In this document: positions 55,646-64,000 of the stretch, piece after piece
Layout: the number at the start of each line of letters is the position of its first letter
How positions within the stretch are numbered: the first letter of the stretch is position 1
NCBI GenBank assembly: GCA_933228895.1
Contig: OW121846.1
Location: forward strand, 147,330,746 to 147,394,745
DNA length: 64,000 bases
From: Platycnemis pennipes
Taxonomy: Eukaryota > Arthropoda > Insecta > Odonata > Platycnemididae
Direction: 5' to 3'
The notes under the pieces: generated by a model
What the model saw: only the letters and a program-made list of their open reading frames with translations
The model's database searches: none
What the model was told of the DNA's origin: nothing
Position numbers and translations under genes: made by a program

Positions 55646-57972
55646 GGTATTTATTTCACATTTTCGCAGTTCGTGGCATTTGTGACAGCTAACAACAGAA
55701 TAATAACAGAATAATCCTCATGAGAGCCACGGAAAGGTGCCGTTGGAAATATTTGAATGATTTTTTTTCAGTTCTAGTTTCAAAGTTATATTCTATGATT
55801 TCATTACTTTATACTTATTATAAGAATAATCAAAGGAATGGAATACCTACATAATATAGCATAATACACTCTGGCTTCACCCAAGACGTGATTAATTGAA
55901 GTACGTTGCCTGGGGATCCATGGCCAATAAATTATATAAGTACGAAAAGTACAGCTCATTGGATTTCGTCCTTCACTTGTTTAATTTGAATCCTCTTCTA
56001 ACTGCTATAAAACAAAGACCTTCGTTGTGCGGTCGTATCATGCGATCATTCACGGAATCATGCGATTAAATTTTCATGCGAGGGATTTCCCTTATAACGC
56101 GACGCACACCCGCCATACGCATATGCTCAGTAGCCGCGGGAAACGGCCGAAAGACGAAGATCGTGGTCTATGATTTTTCCCTCACTGCATGGCGAAAAGC
56201 AAGCGGGAATGAGTACAGAGGATCTATCACGCTTAACTTATCTTCAATCGTATTCCAATTATTTGGAAATTTTTATGATGTGCGAATGTTTAAACGATTA
56301 CAAACGCCAAATAAAAATTGTAAATAATAAAAATTCACAGTTCTCAGAGGAGCCCGAGGAAATTAAAGATTAAATTTATGTTCAGTATATAATGGGAGTA
56401 GTCATTTGGTTAAGTTGACCAACAGCTAAAAACTTTCCTTCCATGGAGGGGTAGTTCTCTAGAGGGGATCAGGAAGGGTGAAGAGAAACTGGAATTGGGG
56501 AAAGTATACATGACTATAACTATATTAAACTGTACTATACATACCCTGCAAACATGATCTCAAATGAATTGTACCATTCGGACACTCAGTCCTTGAGTCG
56601 TCTTGAAGGGCTATTTCTGCGTGGCAGAAAATTGCCACAGTTAGCGTAGCGAGCTTTTCCATGGGCTCCGTTTGTTGGTGGCAGACCCACAGTCTTGGCA
56701 GGAGTTCTGTCTCCGTAAAGAAGCAAGGAGTTAGTCAAGGCTGCAATCAGCCCATCCTTAGTCTTGAATGAGGTCTCGTCCACTTGACCACTACACGGCC
56801 TATGAAGGCCAAGGGCTCCAGAAACCGCTGACCTGTCCGCTGTCTACTGATCTGTCTCAGGGGAATATTTCCTCAGAAAGCTCTCTCCATTCATCACCAG
56901 AAATGGAAGCCAATCCGGGGTGAGGTTTCACTGAGAGCACGGTTACCACTGGCCCCAGATACTAAGGGGAAGTGATGTGTCCCAAGATACCCTTGTTCCG
57001 TCCACTTCTCATCATGGTCTCAGTTTCACGTTTTACCATTCCTAAAAAGGCGTACTCCGCAACGGTTTTGTTTAAGTCATGAAGTCAACTCAGCGTTTAT
57101 GGAAATATTCCCGGGACATTGTTTTTGATATTACGTGAGAATTTCCTAAAATGGAAAAATTAACGGAAGCCATGAAAGCTAGTTTGCGTGAAAAATATGA
57201 GAGCTGAACAAACGGTGGAAAATGGAAAGTAAATTTTAGGTCTTAGCATTTGCTTTGATTAAAAGTAAATCATGCCTGATAAATATCAACAGTGGATTTA
57301 TAATAAGTGAATGAAGGAATTCACAAATTAGCAGCATCCCAGCTCCTTCGATGACTTCGATCATGTATTGTCCGTTTTTATTTACTTCCGATGCCTGGTA
57401 ATTCTTACGGTAGTAACTTAAGTGTAACTTACTTTAGCGTTTTTGCAGTTTGGACGGAGGTAAATTAATTTTTCTGGCCTTTTAAGACGTTACTGAGCGC
57501 GTGGTTCCGGTCCAAACAAACTGATTTGGAAAATGATGCTCACAATTGTTGCACCATTGAGCGGGGTTCCTATTCGTGAACTGTATCACGGTGCTTACAA
57601 AAATGGTAAGATTGGATGAAATAATATGATAAACATATAGAGCGCTCCTATCCGGGAATGTGCGATAATTGATTTCCTGACGTGAAGCCTCTATAAATGA
57701 AGTACTGATGATATGACCTCGTGCCGATACGGATTTAAAATATCAGGCAAAATCAATGGCGTCATGTGTATTGCAAAATCGCATTTTATCGTCATTGTAC
57801 GTTATCGACCTTGTCACGCAGAAAAGTCATTTCCATGATCATTTCGACGGCAACTAGTACTCCTCAATGCATCAGGGAACAATACATGCATATCTTGCAT
57901 GCTCGGATCCATGCAAAAATATCGATCCATCTTTCCAATTCTGGGTTTCCTAATTAGCTACGTCTTGCTTGT
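55646..57972. other. No recognisable gene or element
   Basis: AT-rich with a GC-richer patch at 56580-57020. The minus-strand ORF at 56586-56783 (65 codons, starting 'MDETSFKTKDGL') has no recognised domain. Nothing else assignable. Confidence 0.35.
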
Positions 57973-58615
57973 TAGATCTCAAGTAGAATATGCAGCCAGT
58001 ATATCGGAAATATTACTATTGGAATACGAAATTGGAAAATATTTTTACAAAATAGGCCTAAATATCGACCTGGGACTTGTGCAACGAAGATCGGCAACAT
58101 TTGTAAAGAGACGGTATGATAATTATATTAGGGTAACCAGTTTTTTAGATGACCTGTAGGTTGAACTTAAGACAAACTCTTAAGTCCCAGTCCCAAGGCA
58201 ATATTTTTACTGGCGGCATGAAAAAAATTTTGCGAACCTCAACATACTATGGTAGGCTAGACCATGATCATAAAATCATAAAAATTGATTGCCGAACCCA
58301 CATATTCAAAATGTTCTTCTTTCCTCGTACAACTAGGGATATGGACAGTGATAAATAAGCTCAATACTGTGTATACAAGTGTAACAATGGATAGCATAAG
58401 TAGTTGCATGTTGGTATAAGGTCTTTCAGGTAACCCAAGTAATAGCATGTTTATGCATGCTTGCTTTGCTATTTTAATCTTTTGTTAAATTTTCAAGTCT
58501 AGACTAGAATATAGGTATTAATCCTTTTTAATCATGATATGTAATGCATGTTTGGTGTGAATTCACTCACTGCCAGATAACTTTATGGTAGCTTGCAGCG
58601 TATCATGCAGATGTT
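57973..58615 (+). pseudogene. CR1-like LINE 3' part with UTR and tail
   Basis: Coding remnants in order: 'RSQVEYAASI', an inserted or scrambled stretch, 'LVQRRSATFVKRRYDNYIRV', 'TSFLDDL', then 'GRLDHDHKIIKIDCRTHIFK' and 'FFPRTTRDMDS'. These match the post-RT C-terminus of CR1-type LINEs ('SFFPRTIRDWN'-like ending). About 180 bp later the 3' UTR signature 'taatgcatgtttggtg' and 'atggtagcttgcagcgtatc' appears, ending near 'atgcagatgttgg'. This copy links the UTR repeats at 10507 and 49060 to a LINE family. Confidence 0.7.
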
Positions 58616-58929
58616 GGTTGGTCCCTATCGAATTATGGAATAAATTATCAATCGTGTAAAATAAAACTGCATGGAGAGGAAATTATTATAAAAGATTGGA
58701 GAGCTTGGAAAGGAGAACTGTTCACTTTCTAAAATACATTATTGTAAAACCCCTAGTACCAAAGTATCAATGTGGTATCAACGTGATGTGGTATCAATGT
58801 GATAGCTGTTTTTATGCATTTATTCCATCTTGTAACCGTGGTGTCCTTACCACTATTATTCGAGGTCACAAACATTCTAGAGTTGGTAGAACAAGGTTAT
58901 ATGCCTCAAGTACGGAGATCATACAACAA

Positions 58930-59070
58930 CATCTATCCGAACTCAATCCTACACCTAATCCTGAGACAAGCGCAACACACATGCTCAAGGTGGGATACGA
59001 GCCCACGCCCCATAGGTTGCCAGGTCGGCTCGTTACCGATCTTGCCACCATTTCCCCCACCCTCCCATCC
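58930..59070 (-). repeat. tRNA-derived SINE (second family, copy 2)
   Basis: On the plus strand 'gtgggatacgagcccacgcc' is the complement of a B box. On the minus strand 'taacgagccgacctggcaac' precedes it as a degraded A-box region. The word 'cctaatcctgagacaagc' matches the 5345-5440 element. Confidence 0.5.
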
Positions 59071-59115
59071 CCCAATACAAACACTCCTATTCAAAAGAAA
59101 AACTTGCAGCTTCCC

Positions 59116-59172
59116 TTGCACCCGAGTTGGGAAGTCAGTACTCTAGCCACCACACCAACTTGTTCCCGTTTG
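59116..59172 (-). repeat. SINE head fragment, chimeric junction
   Basis: 'gtcagtactctagccaccac' and 'accaacttgttccc' match the A-box end of the main SINE in antisense. It is joined to 'cttgcacccgagttggga', so only the head survives. Confidence 0.5.
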
Positions 59173-59799
59173 ATGTCAGTACTTCAAACATGATAGAATA
59201 GGAAGAGCAAGTAATTATTTGAACACGTCGATACATTATAGGATGTGTAAAAATTTTAATGTAGCATTAAGGCCATATATAATGCATATTTTTGGATTTT
59301 ATATTTTCTCTTGCTAATCAATTCCTTGATTCTGAGGTATGATGGCAAGGTATCTAACAGCATGTGGAAAGACAAAACTGATGTCGGAGCCGCAATCCTA
59401 CGTTCCGTCTTTGTGGCCGAAAAGCTTGTTAGCACTCCGTGCTCACAGATTAAGTGGAAGCCGTTCTGTCCTCATTGACCTCATTCACTTCTTCTGTTGG
59501 ACCCGTGCGGCGTTTGCTGACCGAAATAGGAAGTGCTCAACTCGAGGCGTGGTCTGCGAATTCGCGACTCAATGACAAGTTGGTTTTTTCCACTGAGGCG
59601 GAGGAGCAAAAGCGAAGGTGCTAGCGGAGTAGTTGAATGACTTAGTCTTCACCTTGGCAGCGAAGGGCTCGCTTCCACGCTTCACACTCACACCATTCAC
59701 CTTCGAAAGAACACAGTCGGCTTCAAACTCATACTGAAGCAGTGTGGAAAATGAATGCCGCTGGGTGTCCCACGCCGAAGGATTGCCGTTCGGAAGTCA
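59173..59799. other. No recognisable gene or element
   Basis: The plus-strand ORF at 59339-59575 (78 codons) has no motif. Composition is mixed. Nothing assignable. Confidence 0.35.
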
Positions 59800-60060
59800 T
59801 CTTTTTCTCGTACTCGCTTGGAATAATAATGTTTGAAATGGCAGGGAGTTGATTGCAGGGACACTGCGTGGAGACCAACACCATCCGTGTCTTCAACTGC
59901 AGGGCTGCTTCGAAAGAGTAACTAGAGTGACCTGGAGGCATAATTTTCAATATCAGAATTTCCATAGAGGGTAAATCATTTTCCTTGATCGGGACTCGAA
60001 CCGGGAACCCTCTGATATCTTTCAGGTGCATAATCCACTGTCCTTCCTCTTTGTGGATTC
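59800..60060 (-). repeat. tRNA-derived SINE-like element
   Basis: On the minus strand 'gacagtggattatgcacctg' is A-box-like, and 'ttcccggttcgagtcccg' is a good B-box match, with normal spacing. About 200 bp of GC-richer body follows. The 100-codon ORF at 59729-60031 overlaps it and is not treated as a gene. Confidence 0.5.
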
Positions 60061-60194
60061 ATAGAGACTTTAAAGGAGCAAGATTTTTCCGTACATGCTA
60101 AGTCACAAAGATGCCGTAAGATCAAATGCATAGCATCACCGTCCACGAAGATAATGACAAATTTACTTTTTCCTATTTTCCATTACCACCGAAA

Positions 60195-60325
60195 ACAGCA
60201 CCTATGGCACACAGCACACACATCCATGTCCTGAGTGGTGAAAATTCCACTCAGGCGGGACTCGAACCCGCGACCCTAAGGATAGGAGGCCAGGACTTAA
60301 CCACGCCGCCACAGGAGCCGACAAA
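60195..60325 (-). repeat. tRNA-derived SINE, family with copy at 26940
   Basis: Minus strand 'tgtggcggcgtggttaagtc', 'cgcgggttcgagtcccgcc' and 'catggatgtgtgtgctg' parallel the 26940-27075 copy in order and spacing. A and B boxes are well kept, so it is relatively young. The flanks were not resolved. Confidence 0.65.
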
Positions 60326-61404
60326 GGTATTTTAAGCAATAAGGTTTTATGCGCACTTGATGACAAATTTAATGGTTGCGAAGTTGCCGTGAAAAATTTA
60401 ACCGAGTTACCCACTGAAATAGCAGAATAGCAGAATTTCCGCAGAGAAAAACATCAAACGCCTTCACCTGGAGTCGAATACAGTATCCCCTGTTATCCGG
60501 CCACATGATGTTACCACTTGTCGTGCCGAGGCGTCTTTCTGTGCAGTGTATTTCAGGATGTTCCACTGTTAAGGTTATCGGGGCAAGTTCGATATTGAAA
60601 AGCTGATGGGTGAGAGTAGAGCACATTAAGTACTTATTTGATTTGGGCGCTAGTTATCCCTACTTATCCCACATTTGGTATCAAAGAAGAATATTTTTCC
60701 TAGAAATTCACACAGCTTGAGTCTATCTGGAGATGACCAAAATGATCTTTCCCAGAGTTGAACCCCGGGGCTTGTAAGAAGGGGCAAGAGGGGCGAAGAA
60801 CTATTTTCACCAATGGCTGAGGAAGAGAGCTCAGGGGAGATAAGGGTGATAAGCAAGAATATAACAGTTACATAAATTAAAAAAAAAATTCGTTTTTGTA
60901 TGTTGGACCCGTATGCTGGGAAAAGTTGGTTGAATTGGATTTTCGTTCCGACTCTCATGACGGTCGACGGTGCGGTTATCGCTACGCTCACGAATCATTC
61001 GGCTGCCACGCACCTTTCGAGGAGCATGGGAAAGTTTCAAGTAAAATGGGGTAGGCGCTCAAAATGAAACAATACATTTTCCATATTTTTTACTGATAGC
61101 GATTATGGAAATCACCGTCGGATCATAGGCTAGAATAACGAGTAAATCTCCTGCTGAAATAAAAATCGGTCAGGTTCTCTGAAGATGCATTGTAAGATGC
61201 AAGAGATTTAAGTATAGTAAAAACATCAGCGTACTACGGCAGGCGATATTATGAAGATAAAATTAGGGACATTGATAGTAAGATAGATTTAAAAAAAATT
61301 TCTGCGCACAATTAAGATCAGATAGAGATTACAGCAAAGGTACATGGGAAAATCAAGTATTGAAGATTTTGATGCACAAATTAGAACATAGGAATTATTT
61401 TTAA
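60326..61404. other. Mostly unassigned; possible LINE trace
   Basis: ORFs are short and motif-free. At 61215-61290 the plus strand reads 'TSAYYGRRYYEDKIRDIDSK', weakly like the 'TYYGRLDHDHKI' part of the LINE at 58230. This may be another 3' remnant. Confidence is low. Confidence 0.3.
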
Positions 61405-64000
61405 CGTGTGAATATGTTAACGCTACAAAGGCATGAATTCCTTTGTAGTGTTAAAATATTCACACACTATCAACGACACTGCAAAGTTAGGAATGATCGG
61501 CATGGCAAGGTTGGCGGAGGAGTTGCTGCTTATATTCATCAAAGTTTAAAATTCAAGGTCTTAGCGACGTCAGCGCTCACTTTTGACTCCTCTCCGGAGT
61601 TTATCTTTATCGAACTCCGTGGTATGTCTTCCATGCTGCTTCTTTCTGTAGTTTACCGGCCTCCTAAAATCGGCCGATTCGAAGATTTTGACTCGTTACT
61701 TCACGACTTTTTCGCATTATACGACAACATTATAGTGACTGGAGACTTCAATTCTGACCTTTGTAAAGCCTCGCAGGACAGCAAGTACAATACACGTTTA
61801 TTTTCCTCATTAGGCCTTACCATTGTGCCATTCAAATCCACCCATCACCTTAGAGAAATTAGCACATGGTTGGACCTAATTGTGGTCGATGATATGGAAA
61901 AAGTAAATAGCTATAAAAACTACCCACTTCCGTTTCTCTCTGCTCATGATTTGGTCCATCTGTCCTATAACTTTCATGTGACACCTTACCTTCCTCAAAA
62001 GCTAGTGCTTAGAGACTTTCGAAATTTTAATTTATCACATTTTCAAAGTGACATTGCATGCTCTGATTGGAAGGATGTGTACTTCTCCAATGACATAGAT
62101 CAACAGGTAAATTGTCTAAATTGCAATCTCCTAACGGCATATGATAAACATGCACCTTTACGCGTAACTTTTATAAAACGCCCTCCTACTCCGTGGATTA
62201 CGCCAGAAATTAAACTACTAATGAAAGCAAGGGATAAAATTAGAACCAATTTCAGGAAAAGTAAATCTGAAGTTGCTTACTCTACCTACAAATTACTAAG
62301 AAATAAAATACGAACTCGCATTCGTGATTGTAAAATAAAATATTACTATGAGGCATTTCAAGATAAAAACGACTCGCGATCAGTATGGCGTGAGATTAAA
62401 AGACTGGGTCTCGGGAAACCACGGAAGGAACCAGTACCTATAACTTTTCCTCCTGACGATCTAAACAATTATTTTGCTAGCACTCACGATATAAACAATC
62501 AAACTCAAACCGAGGCACAAAATTCCGATTTTGATGATAAAAAATTCTTTTTCCCTTACATCGCACCCGACTTGTTATCTAAAACCGTGAACAGTTTCAA
62601 ATCCAATGCCAAAGGAGTTGACGGCATAAACATGGATCTTGTAAAAAAATCTTTACCGTTCATATCCAATCAATTGTTACATATTTACAATATGTCTCTC
62701 CAAACATCGCATTTCCCTTCTCTGTGGAAATCTGCCATAGTTCATCCAATTGCCAAAACAAAACAGCCAAAGTTAATGAGTGACTTTCGACCCATATAAA
62801 TTCTTTGCTCTCTTTCTAAAACTCTTGAAAGACTAGTGCATACATTTATTACAGATAATTTAACCCAAAATAATTTTCACGATCCATTCCAATCTGGTTT
62901 CAGGTCGAGACATAGTACCCAAACTGCCCTTATTAAAGTTACAGATGACATCAGAAGTGACATTGACAAAAAAATGGTCACAATATTAGTACTATTTGAC
63001 CTGAGCAAGGCCTTTGACAGGGTTAACCATTCTATTTTACTCAAAAGACTTGCTGACCTCAATTTTTCAAACTCAGTCCTTGGCTGGTTTAATGCTTATC
63101 TGAAGGGCCGAACTCAAGCAGTGAATCTGCCTGATGTGTCTGTCTCCAATAGCGTAAATATCACATCCGGTGTCCCTCAGGGCTCGATACTTGGCCCTCT
63201 CCTTTTCTCTATTTATATCATGAACCTACCACGTCAACTACAGCACTGCCGTTACCACCTATATGCCGATGATTTTCAAATTTACACTCACTGCCCAATT
63301 ACGGAAATCCATGACCATGTTGCAACAGTTAATGAAGATATAAAGTCAATCTGTAACTGGGTAAAAAAGAATTCGTTAGTTATAAATAGTTCAAAAACAA
63401 ATTGCATTATCATCAGTAGCAAAAAACTAATAAATAAAATTGATCAACTTCCTAAAATAAGAGTATCTGACAGTGAAATTGAATATGCCCAAACAGTAAA
63501 AAGTCCTGGCCTTTTGATCAATCGCACCTTGTCTGATCATATCACGCAATTAAGAGCTAAAATATTTGGCACTCTGGCCCAAGTAAAACGTTGTCGAATC
63601 CTGCTCCCAATGTCCATACGTAAAAAGATAGTGACCACTTTGATTTTATCTCAGATTGATTACTGCTCATTAGTATATGGTGATTTAACAAAAGAACTGG
63701 ATACAAAACTTCAAAGAGCACTAAATGCCTGCATTAGATTTATTTGTGATTCACGAAAGTACGATCACATCACACCTTGTATAAATACACTACGGTGGCT
63801 TACAGTTAAAAACAGAAGAAAATATTTCCTGGGTAGTCTTTTGTACGATATTTTCAACACTAGGGAACCAGTTTATTTATATTCTCCATTTCTTTTCAAG
63901 GAGAGCTTTCAACAACGGGTTACAAGAGGGCGAAGCGATAAACTACAAATCCCCAACCACCGGACTTGTGCCTTTAATAGGTCTTTCGTAGTAAGTGGCA
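61405..64000 (+). pseudogene. CR1/Jockey-type LINE ORF2, runs off right edge
   Basis: One plus-strand frame is open from 61405 to the window end except for a single TAA at 62797-62799. A 5'-truncated APE endonuclease comes first: 'GKVGGGVAAYIHQSLKFKVL', 'VVYRPPK', 'IIVTGDFNSDL', 'STWLDLIVVDD' and 'LSAHDLVHLSY'. A basic linker follows, with 'PWITPEIKLLMKARDK' and 'VDGINMDLVKKSLPF'. RT motifs come next: 'HPIAKTKQPKLMSDFRPI', the stop, 'SGFRSRHSTQTALI', motif A 'VLFDLSKAFDRVNHSILL', 'SGVPQGSILGPLLFSIYI' and motif C 'HLYADDFQIY'. The post-RT part reaches 'SLVYGDLTKEL' and 'HRTCAFNRSFVV' at the edge. The stop sits where a Ser codon is usual (RPI-S-ILxxLSK). Frame integrity over 2.6 kb makes it the youngest-looking coding element here. 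The first usable ATG is 61414, but the real start is upstream of the truncation. Confidence 0.85.
61406..61465. repeat. Foldback at the LINE 5' junction, 26-bp arms
   Basis: Arm 61406-61431 ('gtgtgaatatgttaacgcta' plus 'caaagg') pairs with 61440-61465 with two mismatches, leaving the loop 'catgaatt'. The right arm lies within LINE-derived coding sequence, and the left arm is its inverted copy. This suggests a short snap-back during first- or second-strand synthesis at insertion. Confidence 0.75.

Noticed and set aside
57695..57730. Third hammerhead candidate around 'actgatgatatgacctcg'
   Set aside because: The CTGATGA word is present, but there is no GAAA after a stem and no suitable cleavage triplet.

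Overview
This window looks like animal nuclear DNA from a repeat-rich, AT-rich genome. An arthropod, most likely an insect, fits best, but I cannot name the species. I see no prokaryotic operon structure, no CRISPR array and no long host reading frame. The one host coding exon I can identify with confidence encodes the N-terminus of an insect-type trehalose-6-phosphate synthase. It lies on the minus strand at 35259-35382 and has clear splice acceptor, start codon and splice donor signals. A GC-rich island at about 36400-37145 lies upstream on the same strand and may hold its promoter and a non-coding first exon. I recognised no later exon of this gene between 1 and 35258.

Almost everything else I can classify is transposable-element material. 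From left to right: 0-5.7 kb holds a hAT transposase fragment, SINEs and two MITE-like elements. 10.5-15.5 kb holds a LINE 3' end, a perfect hairpin, a broken piggyBac-like element, an R2-clade retrotransposon fragment and another LINE fragment. 17-32 kb is mostly unclassified AT-rich DNA with scattered SINEs, a 72-bp tandem repeat and a Penelope-like fragment at 30.1 kb. 33-38 kb contains the host gene exon and the GC island.

38.2-46.4 kb is a dense set of nested elements. It holds three RTE-like fragments and one of a related type, two near-identical Penelope-like units that each carry a hammerhead-ribozyme-like core, a Penelope GIY-YIG endonuclease, a Penelope RT YVDD scrap, two parts of a Helitron protein on opposite strands, and an internally deleted Tigger/pogo element with TIRs and a TA duplication.

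48-64 kb continues with SINEs, GATA microsatellites bounded by a 34-bp inverted repeat, a second RTE-like copy at 54.1-55.6 kb, CR1-like LINE 3' ends, and a long CR1/Jockey-type LINE at 61.4 kb that runs off the right edge with a single in-frame stop.

One tRNA-derived SINE family of about 300 bp is the most frequent recognisable repeat, with about a dozen full or partial copies on both strands. No element here looks autonomous as it stands. The most unusual signal is the pair of hammerhead-like units at 40186-40234 and 41653-41701 beside oppositely oriented Helitron halves. Family assignments rest on motifs read by eye; no database search was possible.
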